DNA of 24,901 bases, from assembly GCA_003158495.1 (NCBI GenBank), contig PMJT01000194.1, positions 519 through 25,419 of the forward strand. The letters run 5' to 3'. The stretch's first letter is position 1. Every line of letters begins with the position of its first letter. Below are positions 14,608 through 22,226 of the stretch, piece by piece. Made by a program: the position numbers and the translations under genes. Source of the DNA: Chloroflexota bacterium. Its GTDB lineage: Bacteria > Chloroflexota > Limnocylindria > Limnocylindrales > CSP1-4. The notes beneath the pieces were generated by a model, which did not search any database, was not told the origin of the DNA, and saw only the letters and a program-made list of their open reading frames with translations.

Positions 14608-15465
14608 TCAGGCTCCGGCGCCGCGAGTCCGCCCACTGCGCCGACCCGGCAGGATCGCGATGGCGAGTCCGGCCAGGAAGAGAGCCGCGAAACCGAGCAT
14701 CAGCAGCAATCGGGCATCGGGACCCTGCGGGCCCGACCCCGGCGCGGCCCCGACGCCGGCGGGAGCAGCAGGGCCCACTGTGGGACCGGCCGGCCCGGAC
14801 CCGGTAGTGTTCGTTTGCGGGCCGGGCGTCGCCAGAGCGAACTGGTGCGCGCCCGATGCCGAGGGCTGCGGCACAAGGTCCGCGGCCCTGGTCGCCTGGG
14901 GCACGATCGAGGGTGCGGTCAGGGTCGTACTGCCGTCCCCCGGTTCGCGGCTTCCAGCGGTAGCCGCGGCCACTGGAGCGGCCGTCGGGGCCGCCACGGG
15001 GCCCGACTTGGAGCCGGCTTCGTCCGATGTGGCCGGGATTGCGCCCATCGCCGGCGCCGCACCCACCTGGTCCACCTGCGACGCATAGCCACTCGTCGCC
15101 GCCTGCGAGATGAACGAGCCCGTACCGGCGGCAACCATCCCGACGATGCCGAGAGCCGCCACGGCTCCCCCCAGCGACCGCCGCAACCCCAGCCCGAATA
15201 CTCTCCAGCGGCCACGGGTTCGACGCCCGAGCCGCGCCGCATCCGTCTCGGTCAGGGTGAAGTCCCGCGGCCGAACGGGCGTTGGCAGCACCGCGGTTGC
15301 TTCCGCTATGACGCCAAGGTCGGCGAAGAGCTTTTCGCACTCTTCGCATTCGGCCATCTGATCGAGGGCTCGCGCGCGCTCGACCTCGGTCACGTCGCCA
15401 CCGAAGAGACGGGCAATCAACAGCTCGTCGTGGCCGGCGTGCGTGGTTGGGGCGGTTGGGTTCAT
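14608..15465 (-). CDS. Anti-sigma factor, two transmembrane segments
   Basis: This 285-residue protein follows the ECF sigma gene by 18 bases and probably sequesters it at the membrane. The N-terminal 50 residues resemble the zinc-finger anti-sigma domain: His12 in HDELLIARL and the pair Cys40-x2-Cys43 in AECEEC; the histidine usually found four residues before the first cysteine is Gln36 here. A first membrane segment (about 89-111, GGAVAALGIVGMVAAGTG) leads to a long Ala/Pro/Thr/Gly-rich outer region (about 120-250), and a second segment (about 256-273, LLLMLGFAALFLAGLAIAIL) returns to a basic C-terminus. ATG 15465 has TGAGGAAC upstream with good spacing; GTG 15468 is the alternative. The signal it senses is unknown, but the outer region suggests an envelope cue. 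Confidence 0.82.
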   Translation of the reverse strand: MNPTAPTTHAGHDELLIARLFGGDVTEVERARALDQMAECEECEKLFADLGVIAEATAVLPTPVRPRDFTLTETDAARLGRRTRGRWRVFGLGLRRSLGGAVAALGIVGMVAAGTGSFISQAATSGYASQVDQVGAAPAMGAIPATSDEAGSKSGPVAAPTAAPVAAATAGSREPGDGSTTLTAPSIVPQATRAADLVPQPSASGAHQFALATPGPQTNTTGSGPAGPTVGPAAPAGVGAAPGSGPQGPDARLLLMLGFAALFLAGLAIAILPGRRSGRTRGAGA

Positions 15466-15483
15466 CACGTTCCTCAGACGATC

Positions 15484-16116
15484 TCAGCCACGGAACAGTT
15501 CCCGGTGGTCGGAAAGGGAGGCCCGGAGGGCGAGCCGTCCGCGGTGGATGCGCGATTTGACGGTGCCGATCTCGACTTTCATGATCGTCGCGATCTCGGC
15601 GTAGTCGTAACCCTCGACATCGAATAGCACGATGCAGTTGCGCTGTTCGAACGGCAAGGCCGCAAGGGCCGCGGCCAGCACCGTCGAGCGTTCGGCCGCC
15701 AGCGCCTTCGACTCTGGCTCGACATCGGGCTCGGCCGGCGGCTGCCAGGTGTCGTCCTCCAGCTCCGGGTAGGGCTGGCTCGGCCTGCGGCGCTTCGTCC
15801 GCTGGAGATCCATTGCCGCGTTGATGGCAATTCGGCCCAGCCAGCTGCGGACGCTGCCGCCCCGGAACGACGCGAGGTTCCGGTACGCGCTGAAGAACGC
15901 CTCCTGGACCGCGTCGGCAGCCTGATCCCGGTCCGGCACGAGACGGTAAACCAGCGAGAAGAGGTGGTCCTGGTGGCGAACCACGAGCTGGTTGAACGCC
16001 TCCAGCCGGCCGCGGAGGGCCTCTTCAACCAGGGCCGCGTCGATGACCTGGCCGGGCGCCTCGATTCGAGGTTCCTCGCCAGTCTTCCTGTCGGTCACGC
16101 CTCGCCCGCCAGCCAC
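15484..16116 (-). CDS. ECF-type RNA polymerase sigma factor
   Basis: A sigma-70 family factor of the extracytoplasmic-function group, about 210 residues. Region 2 runs from RLEAFNQLVVRHQDHLFSLV through DAVQEAFFSAYRNLASF to IAINAAMDLQRTKRR; region 4 is LPFEQRNCIVLFDVEGYDYA then IATIMKVEIGTVKSRIHRGR, a typical helix-turn-helix. A Pro/Glu-rich spacer links them. The start is uncertain: GTG 16116 has GGAG six bases upstream and is preferred; GTG 16098 is possible, and the open frame reaches 16248 but that part is proline/arginine-rich and probably non-coding. The gene is followed after 18 bases by its likely anti-sigma factor. Its target promoters are unknown. Confidence 0.9.
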   Translation of the reverse strand: MAGGRGVTDRKTGEEPRIEAPGQVIDAALVEEALRGRLEAFNQLVVRHQDHLFSLVYRLVPDRDQAADAVQEAFFSAYRNLASFRGGSVRSWLGRIAINAAMDLQRTKRRRPSQPYPELEDDTWQPPAEPDVEPESKALAAERSTVLAAALAALPFEQRNCIVLFDVEGYDYAEIATIMKVEIGTVKSRIHRGRLALRASLSDHRELFRG

Positions 16117-16227
16117 TCTCAGCTCCACGAAGGCTTCGCCTCGTGTCGGCGCGCGGACCGGCCGCGGCGGCGCGAGGATAGCACGCGGCGCCGCCCCGAT
16201 ACGGTCACCTGCGGCCGGCGGCGCGCC

Positions 16228-16249
16228 GGTGCCCCGAACCGGGGCCACC
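16228..16249. repeat. GC-rich hairpin between the sigma gene and the tRNA gene
   Basis: GGTG-CCCC, loop GAACC, GGGG, one bulged C, CACC: an eight-pair stem with a single bulge. It lies in the 171-base gap between the divergent sigma factor and tRNA-Leu genes, so it could be in either leader. Its role is unknown. Confidence 0.3.
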
Positions 16250-16287
16250 AGAGACCCCCGCAGGCTGTACCATGCCCGCCGGACCGT

Positions 16288-16374
16288 GCCGACGTGGCGG
16301 AACTGGCATACGCGCTCGACTCAAAATCGAGTGGCCGTGAGGTCATGCGGGTTCAACTCCCGCCGTCGGCACCA
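16288..16374 (+). tRNA. tRNA-Leu (anticodon CAA)
   Basis: An 87-base cloverleaf with encoded CCA. Acceptor arms GCCGACG (16288-16294) and CGTCGGC (16364-16370) pair perfectly. The anticodon stem CTCGA/TCGAG encloses the loop CTCAAAA, giving anticodon CAA at 16322-16324, which reads UUG leucine codons. A long variable arm (about 16332-16347) marks a class II tRNA, as expected for leucine. The T arm is GCGGG-TTCAACT-CCCGC. The discriminator is A16371, followed by CCA 16372-16374. TACCAT about 15 bases upstream may be its -10 element. Confidence 0.95.
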
Positions 16375-16397
16375 CCAACCCCCAATTCCATGGCAGG

Positions 16398-16418
16398 GGC
16401 CGCGTCGATCCCGCGGCC
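16398..16418. terminator. Convergent hairpin between tRNA-Leu and the LCP genes
   Basis: GGCCGCG, loop TCGATCC, CGCGGCC: a perfect 7-bp GC stem in the 49-base gap where the tRNA gene (plus) and the LCP string (minus) meet. It is well placed to terminate both transcripts, although no T-run follows on either side. Confidence 0.5.
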
Positions 16419-16423
16419 GCCGC

Positions 16424-18091
16424 CTAGCAGCTGAGGCCGCCACCGCCGCTGCCGCCCGAACCGCCGCCGCTTGCCGGCGGCACGCCGTCGAGGCCGTGGG
16501 CCACGATGTTGCGGACCGTCGCCAGGCGCGGGGCTGTCAGGAAGCCGACCGGATTGCCGGTGACCGCCGGGACGAGCTCGATGTTCTTGATGTTGCCGGT
16601 TCCGACCTTTTCGGCCAGCGCCAGCAGAGAACCGACATCGTCGATCGGCATGTTCGTCCAGAACGCGCTGCCGAGTGCGCCGACGATATCGAGGACTTTC
16701 GGCGCCAGTGAGCACGGATGGAGTTGCGCCCTGAGCGCGACGAGCACGGCCTGCTGGCGCGACATCCGACCATAGTCCGAGTCCTGGTGCCGGCTGCGGG
16801 CGTAGGCCAGGGCAGTGAAGCCGTCCATGTGCTGCTGGCCAGACTTGATGTCGATCGTTATGTCCCTGCCGTCCTGCGGTCGCGAGTACTGCGTGTCCTT
16901 TATCTCCGCCGGCACATAGATGTCCAGCCCGCCCAGGGCGTTGATCAGGTTCACGAAGCCCATCAGGTTGACGACGACCGTTCCGTCGACGTGGAGCCCG
17001 AGATATTGCCCGATGGCGCCTTCCAGCGCCGAAAAACCGCGCGAGAAATCGCTGCCTGCGTACGGATAGGCCGACGGCCGGTTGACCGCGTCGCGCCACA
17101 GGGCATTGAGGAGGTTAGGGTACGGGAAGCAGTGGCACGGAAACGCGTTGGCGGACTCGGGCGGAAGCGGAACGTTCTCGAGGTTGCGCGGGATGCCGTA
17201 CATGACTGACCTGCCGCTGGCAATGTCCACTTCGAGCAGGATCATCGTGTCGGTCCGAAGGCTCCACCGGCCTACGCCGGCGTCGGCACCGACGAGAAGG
17301 ACGTTGAGCTTTCCGTCCGCAGCCCACTGCGACGGCGGCGTGTTGGGCCCGCTGACGTTCTCGATCGGGAAGATTGGGATGCCGGCCGCGGTCGTCGGAC
17401 CGGGCGTCGGGGGTGCGGGCGGCGAGTCGCTCGGGCTAGCTCCCGGCAGGCCTGAGTCGGACGGTGTCGCCGATGCGGACGGCGGTGCCGAGGCCGAAGA
17501 AGTCGGCGCATCCGTTGCGGCCGACTGATCCGGGAAGGCCGGGGCCGTCTCGCCCGCCGCGAGGTTGCCGTTGCCGCCGAACCAGCACGGCGCGTCCGGA
17601 TTGAAGATGCAGGCGAGCTGATCGCGCGCCTCCACCGTGACGGCGCCGAATGCGAGGTGGGTTCCCACGGTGGCGATCAGGACGGCTCCCAGGACGACGG
17701 CCGCGACCGGGTGGCGGGATCGACGCCCCGCTGCCGGCGCTTTTCTCTGTTCCTTGGTCTGCTCCTTGGGGATGAACGCGGCACTCAGTTCGGCAGGAGC
17801 GGCGGCGTGCGCGGCCGCGATGCGATAGGCATCGATGATCGCCCACAGCCGGTACAGCATCACCACCACGTTGATCAGCACGAGCGCGGACAAAGTGCTC
17901 TCGGAGATAGCGACGTTGAGCAGCTGGCGGCGGGCCAGGGCCAGGACACCGCCGACGACGACGAGCATGACGATCGCCGGAGCGGCCACGATCAGGCCGC
18001 GACGGGTTCGCCCTGCCGCAAACTGACCCAGCCCGGGCAGCAGGAAAGACAGAAACGCCGCCGCCGACGGGGAGCGAAGTCGGTCCCGCAT
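16424..18091 (-). CDS. LytR-CpsA-Psr (LCP) family protein, paralogue 1, Gly-Cys tail
   Basis: LCP proteins transfer undecaprenyl-linked glycopolymers to the cell wall from the outer face of the membrane. This 555-residue member has an N-terminal membrane domain (about 8-150) with PGLGQFAAGRTRRG, two further helices and a last helix near 128-148, then the pair Cys161/Cys169, a Ser/Pro/Thr-rich spacer (185-235) and the LCP domain (about 260-500): LNVLLVGAD, RTDTMILLEVDI, GIPRN (Arg302), LGGLDIYVP, HMDGFTALAYARSRHQDSDY with SRQQ. The C-terminus is GGGSGGSGGGGLSC. ATG 18091 overlaps the stop of paralogue 2 (TGATG); the open frame further upstream is a shadow of that gene. Last gene of the LCP string. 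Confidence 0.9.
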   Translation of the reverse strand: MRDRLRSPSAAAFLSFLLPGLGQFAAGRTRRGLIVAAPAIVMLVVVGGVLALARRQLLNVAISESTLSALVLINVVVMLYRLWAIIDAYRIAAAHAAAPAELSAAFIPKEQTKEQRKAPAAGRRSRHPVAAVVLGAVLIATVGTHLAFGAVTVEARDQLACIFNPDAPCWFGGNGNLAAGETAPAFPDQSAATDAPTSSASAPPSASATPSDSGLPGASPSDSPPAPPTPGPTTAAGIPIFPIENVSGPNTPPSQWAADGKLNVLLVGADAGVGRWSLRTDTMILLEVDIASGRSVMYGIPRNLENVPLPPESANAFPCHCFPYPNLLNALWRDAVNRPSAYPYAGSDFSRGFSALEGAIGQYLGLHVDGTVVVNLMGFVNLINALGGLDIYVPAEIKDTQYSRPQDGRDITIDIKSGQQHMDGFTALAYARSRHQDSDYGRMSRQQAVLVALRAQLHPCSLAPKVLDIVGALGSAFWTNMPIDDVGSLLALAEKVGTGNIKNIELVPAVTGNPVGFLTAPRLATVRNIVAHGLDGVPPASGGGSGGSGGGGLSC

Positions 18092-19905
18092 CAGCAGCCC
18101 AACCCGCCTCCGCCTCCGCCGCTGCCGCTGGAAGCAGTGGCGGCCGGGGCCTTGTCCAGAGAGTGCTGGACGATGTCCTTGGCGCGGGCCCAGGTGGTGG
18201 TGGTGATGTAGGTTGCGCCGCCCGCCTTCAGGGTGGTGGGGTCGAGGTTGAAGCTCTGGACGTTGCCGCCAAAGACGCGCTGGGCGATCCCGACCCACTG
18301 CGAAACGTTGCCGTTGTCCTTGAGTGGCAGATCAGTCGAGAACATGCTCATGTCACTGATCAGGGACGGGATACGCGGCAGCACGGTGCACGGGTCGAAC
18401 GACGAGCGCAGCGACTTCAATACGAGTTGCTGGCGCAGGCCCCGGTCGTAGTCAGTTGTGTAGATGCGGGTCCTGGCATAGGCAAGGGCCCAGTTGCCGT
18501 CCATGTGCTGCACGCCGGGCTGGATCACGAAGGCGATGTCGGTTCCACCGGACGTGGTCCCGCCGCTCCACGTGATGGACTGCTTGCCGCCGGACTTGGC
18601 GGCGGTTGCTTTCATCTTGTCGATCGCATCCGGCGTGCTCGGCGGAACCTGGTAGCCGTCATGGGCCGGATTGAGTCCGCACACCCGGTACTTCGATTCC
18701 CACGTGCCCGCGGGCCCGCACGGCATGTCGTAGACCCTCGTGGGGACGTTGATGTCTATGCCGCCCAGGTCGTCGATCAGGGTTACAAGGCCCGCGATGT
18801 TGATCAGGACATAGCCGTCCATCGTGAGGCCCGTAAGAGCGGCTACTGCCTGCATGGTTGCCGTGGCGGCGCGTGGAATAGCCAGTGGATCGTTGGCCTG
18901 ACCCTCTGTAGGCGACTGATAGAAGGGAAAGTTCTTGATGTTTGCGCGGTTGCTCGTCACGATCGCCCAACCCGCTTCGCCTGCCAGCCAGTTGAGCTGG
19001 TAGCCCCACGTGTACGGCGGGCAGCCGTTGACGCTCTTGGCGTAGTGGACGGCAATCGCCTGCGGCAGCGGCACGCACATCGTGTTGCGAGGCACGCTGA
19101 TCATCGAAGCGCGACCCGAGGCGATGTCCACGTGAAGCACGATCATCGTGTCCGGCCTGAGTCCCTGCGTGCGGCTGCTCCCGGGTTCGTAGTCCACGCC
19201 CATAAGCAGTACGTTGAACTGCCCGTCCGCGGCCCAGTTCTGCGAATTGGTCGTCGTCGTGAACGAGGGCAGCTGGTTGATGTCGAAGGTCTGGCTGGGA
19301 TCCCAGGTGGGCACGGTCGAGGCGGAGGGCGACGCGGAACCACCGGAACCACTGGGACCGCTGGAGCCGCTCGGATCCACGACCGAGACGTCGGTATTAC
19401 TCGTGTCAAGCGTGAGCGTCTTGTCCGGGGCAAAAGTGGCAAAGCAGTTCGTCGTTGGGTCCAGGCACGTCAGCCCGTTCTGCCAGTCCACGTCGACGCT
19501 GGCGAACGCCCCGTGAACGAGAACCGTAGCGGAAACGATGATGGCGACCGCGAGTGTGGCCGACCACTTCCGTGCCGGCGTGCCGTGCCTGCGTCGCTTC
19601 GGACGATCCTCGGCCGGCTGCCTGGCCAGCAGGTAGGAGTCGGCGATGGCCCAGAGGTGGTAGATCAGGGCCACAAGGTCGACGAGGAGCAGGCTGACCA
19701 GCCAACTCTGGTTGAACGCGGCATCCAGCAGGTCGTGCCGGTAGAACAGGATGATCAGCAGGAATGCGCCGACGACCGTGAGCGCTGGGATGGCGACGAT
19801 CGCGCCCCTGGCTCGCCGTCCGACTGCCAGCTGGCCAAGGCCGGGGAAGATGGCGGAGAGGACCGCGGCCCCGATAGGCGTCCGAAGTCGTGACGGGAAC
19901 TTCAT
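18091..19905 (-). CDS. LytR-CpsA-Psr (LCP) family protein, paralogue 2, Gly-Cys tail
   Basis: A 604-residue LCP protein. The N-terminal membrane domain (1-137) has PGLGQLAVGRRARG, helices near 34-55, 67-94 and 115-136. The conserved cysteine pair Cys147/Cys154 follows directly. A Ser/Gly/Pro spacer (175-200) precedes the LCP domain (about 225-545): FNVLLMGVDYEP, RPDTMIVLHVDI (250-261), SVPRN (Arg273), LGGIDINVP (380-388), QHMDGNWALAYARTR (466-480) and DYDRGLRQQ. Insertions at 275-340 and 389-460 make the domain longer than typical. It ends in SGSGGGGGGLGC. ATG 19905 has GGAGAG about nine bases upstream. It is probably translationally coupled to paralogue 1 downstream. LCP assignment is secure; the polymer transferred is unknown. 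Confidence 0.92.
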   Translation of the reverse strand: MKFPSRLRTPIGAAVLSAIFPGLGQLAVGRRARGAIVAIPALTVVGAFLLIILFYRHDLLDAAFNQSWLVSLLLVDLVALIYHLWAIADSYLLARQPAEDRPKRRRHGTPARKWSATLAVAIIVSATVLVHGAFASVDVDWQNGLTCLDPTTNCFATFAPDKTLTLDTSNTDVSVVDPSGSSGPSGSGGSASPSASTVPTWDPSQTFDINQLPSFTTTTNSQNWAADGQFNVLLMGVDYEPGSSRTQGLRPDTMIVLHVDIASGRASMISVPRNTMCVPLPQAIAVHYAKSVNGCPPYTWGYQLNWLAGEAGWAIVTSNRANIKNFPFYQSPTEGQANDPLAIPRAATATMQAVAALTGLTMDGYVLINIAGLVTLIDDLGGIDINVPTRVYDMPCGPAGTWESKYRVCGLNPAHDGYQVPPSTPDAIDKMKATAAKSGGKQSITWSGGTTSGGTDIAFVIQPGVQHMDGNWALAYARTRIYTTDYDRGLRQQLVLKSLRSSFDPCTVLPRIPSLISDMSMFSTDLPLKDNGNVSQWVGIAQRVFGGNVQSFNLDPTTLKAGGATYITTTTWARAKDIVQHSLDKAPAATASSGSGGGGGGLGC

Positions 19906-20126
19906 CCTGTTGATCTCTCCCTGGCCGCCTCAAAGTTTCCGGCTGGCCAAAGTGACGCTCGGCCGCTGGCTATTCTGCACTAATTCGCGCCCGATCGACC
20001 TCGGGGCAGGGCGCCGAAGGCTTGCGGCGAGATGCGCCGAAGCCGTAAGAACACTTAACGAACGGCGGCCGAGGGACACCCGGAGCACGCGGCCGCCCGG
20101 CTGGGTAGTTCACTCGGACGTCCGTG

Positions 20127-20159
20127 CCCGGCCCAGCCGGGGTCGCCGCGCTGAGCGCG
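20127..20159. terminator. Two adjacent GC hairpins after the third LCP gene
   Basis: CGCGCT-G-AGCGCG (20147-20159) and CCCGGC-CCA-GCCGGG (20127-20141) lie 7 and 25 bases past the stop codon of the upstream LCP gene. They may slow or stop transcription before the next LCP gene, which would give that gene its own promoter in 19906-20126. In the rest of that 260-base gap I see no clear promoter. There is no T-run. Confidence 0.4.
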
Positions 20160-20165
20160 AGTGGG

Positions 20166-22040
20166 CTAGCAGCCGAACCCGCCGCCGCCTCCACCGCCGC
20201 CGGAACCAGTCCCAGAGCTGCTCGCCGGCGCCTTGTCCAGGCCGTGCGCGACGATGTACTGGGCCTGCGACCAGCCGGCGGTCGTGATCATGGTCGTGCT
20301 GGAAGGCGAACCCAGGGTGCCCGGGTCAAGCGACCAGCTGATTACGCTGCTGCCCGTGACGTGCTGGGCCAGCCCGGCCAGGGTCGTCAGGGACGAGCCA
20401 TCGGTCGGCATGTTCGTCCAGAACAGCTGGCCCAGGTCCTTGAGGATTCCGTTGGGATCGATGAGCCTGGGCAGCAGACTGCACGGCGTGACGTTGTTGC
20501 GGATCGTCTGCAGGACAAACCGCTGGCGAGCCATCCGGTTGTAGTCGCTGCTGTACTCGCGGCTTCGAGCGTAGGCGAGGGCCCATTCGCCGTCCATGTG
20601 CTGCTGGCCCGGTTGGATCGTGAACGCAATCGCGGCACCCTGCTGCCAGACGATGGTTTCCAGGCCCCCGGTCTTTGCCGCGTCGGCTCTCATCTGCGCG
20701 ACCACGGCGCCGCTGCTGTCCGATGTGGTGTATCCGTCGTGAATCAGCGGGCAGACCTTGTTGCCGAGCCCTCCGGCGTGCCATGCCGCCGCCCAGGACC
20801 CGGCGGGGCCGCACGGGTAGTCGCTCACCGTACCCGAGCCCGGCACGCTCGGAGAGTATCCCGGGACATTGATATCGATCCCGCCCAGGTCGTCCACCAG
20901 CTTTGCGAACCCCGGCAGGTTGATGATGACCGTCCCGTCGACGGCGAGGCCGGTGAGAGCCCCGACGGCCTGCTCGAGCGCGAACGTGCCCCGGCCCCAA
21001 TTCTGGCCGAGCGTGCAGCTGGTGAGGTCCGACCCGCTCTTGCCGGCACAGGCCGAGAGAGGAAAGCCCGGATACCAGTCCGGATGCACGAAGGCCGCGT
21101 CGTAGAAGAGGGCGTTTGCTTCGCCGTTGACGCCGATAGGTGATGTAAAGCGGCCGGGAGGGCAGGCGTACTTCGACGGCGGGTTCGGGAAGTGCACCCC
21201 GATACCGGCCGGCAGAGGCATGCAGTACAAGTTTCGGGCGATGCCGAACATGGCCGATTGCCCGGTCAGCGTGTTCACGTGCAGCAGGATCATCGTGTCC
21301 GTGAGTGTGTCCGTCCGACCCGGCGCCGAGTCCATGCCGACCAGCAGGAGATTGAGCTGGTGATCGGCGTTCCAGTTGGCCGAATTCTGAGTTGTCTGCA
21401 TGGCCGGCACGATCGGGGCGGGCAGGGACGGCTGCGGCGAGAAATGTCCGGAAGGCGTTCCGCCCGTGCCCGGCGATCCGGTGTCGACAGGCGGCAGCCC
21501 GGTGTCGCCGACGTTGCCCGCCAGCGCCGCCTGGCTCGGTTCAGAGGCGACACCGTTGTTGAGCAACCAGCATGGGATCGGACTGTTGAGGCACCGCGCC
21601 GCGCCCTGCAGGCTCGCATCCTCCACGGCAATTGCGCCGTGGGCAAAGAGCGTGCCCGACACGAGCACGGTAATGGCCATCACGCCGGTCCATCTCAGGG
21701 CCGGACCCTTGGGGCGGCCGAGCCGGCTGCCACGCGGAAGTCGCGGCTGAAGCCGCATGGCGAGGAGGTAGGCGTCCGCGATCGCCCACAGGTGATACAG
21801 CAGCGCCACCACATCCAGGATCATCAGGCTCGTCAGCCACTGCTGGTTGGTGGCGTTGTCCAGTAGCGCGTGCCGGCCGAACACGGCAAGGACGAGGACG
21901 GCGGCGGTCGTCGCGAGCGCCGGAATGGCGACTATCGCGCCGCGATGCCGGTCTCCGGCGGCCGCCTGGCCCAGGCCCGGGAAGACGGCTGACAATGCAG
22001 CGGCTCCGATTGGCTTTTTGAAGAATGCCGGCAGCTTCAT
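20166..22040 (-). CDS. LytR-CpsA-Psr (LCP) family protein, paralogue 3, Gly-Cys tail
   Basis: A 624-residue LCP protein, closest to paralogue 2. The N-terminal membrane domain has PGLGQAAAGDRHRG (21-34), helices near 36-55, 68-94 and 117-137. The cysteine pair Cys150/Cys157 follows, then a Gly/Pro/Ser spacer (175-210). LCP domain (about 225-565): LNLLLVGMD, LTDTMILLHVNT (247-258), GIARN with Arg269 (the proline of the usual PRN/PRD is alanine), LGGIDINVP (385-393), QHMDGEWALAYARSR (480-494), SSDYNRMARQ. Extra cysteines occur in insertions at 273-342 and 410-430. The tail is a run of eight glycines, then FGC. The start ATG at 22040 has GGAGAG about nine bases upstream. The upstream membrane gene ends 186 bases before it. 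Confidence 0.92.
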   Translation of the reverse strand: MKLPAFFKKPIGAAALSAVFPGLGQAAAGDRHRGAIVAIPALATTAAVLVLAVFGRHALLDNATNQQWLTSLMILDVVALLYHLWAIADAYLLAMRLQPRLPRGSRLGRPKGPALRWTGVMAITVLVSGTLFAHGAIAVEDASLQGAARCLNSPIPCWLLNNGVASEPSQAALAGNVGDTGLPPVDTGSPGTGGTPSGHFSPQPSLPAPIVPAMQTTQNSANWNADHQLNLLLVGMDSAPGRTDTLTDTMILLHVNTLTGQSAMFGIARNLYCMPLPAGIGVHFPNPPSKYACPPGRFTSPIGVNGEANALFYDAAFVHPDWYPGFPLSACAGKSGSDLTSCTLGQNWGRGTFALEQAVGALTGLAVDGTVIINLPGFAKLVDDLGGIDINVPGYSPSVPGSGTVSDYPCGPAGSWAAAWHAGGLGNKVCPLIHDGYTTSDSSGAVVAQMRADAAKTGGLETIVWQQGAAIAFTIQPGQQHMDGEWALAYARSREYSSDYNRMARQRFVLQTIRNNVTPCSLLPRLIDPNGILKDLGQLFWTNMPTDGSSLTTLAGLAQHVTGSSVISWSLDPGTLGSPSSTTMITTAGWSQAQYIVAHGLDKAPASSSGTGSGGGGGGGGFGC

Positions 22041-22226
22041 GGTCTGCGTCTCTCCACCTGCGTGCGAGGCACCGGCCGAGCCGCGAACGGCCGCCCAGGT
22101 ACGGACTTGTGGCGACCCGGCCGGAGCCGGGATCGTGGCGAGACCCCCGACCGCATGCGAGGCATCAGCGGGAGCCCTTGGTAACTCTTGACGCGCGGCG
22201 CCGCCCGGGTGTTCCGGCGGCGTGAC

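Noticed and set aside
16117..16248. Longer N-terminus for the ECF sigma factor
   Set aside because: The extra residues are Pro/Ala/Arg-rich and overlap the intergenic hairpin; a GGAG-preceded GTG at 16116 is more credible.
18092..18298. N-terminal extension of LCP paralogue 1
   Set aside because: It overlaps the 3' end of paralogue 2 in another frame, with a histidine/arginine-rich shadow composition; ATG 18091 begins the membrane domain shared by all three paralogues.
18163..19893. 576-codon open frame on the plus strand
   Set aside because: It is antisense to LCP paralogue 2; high-GC codon bias leaves the opposite strand open. The translation is charged, low-complexity and matches no family.
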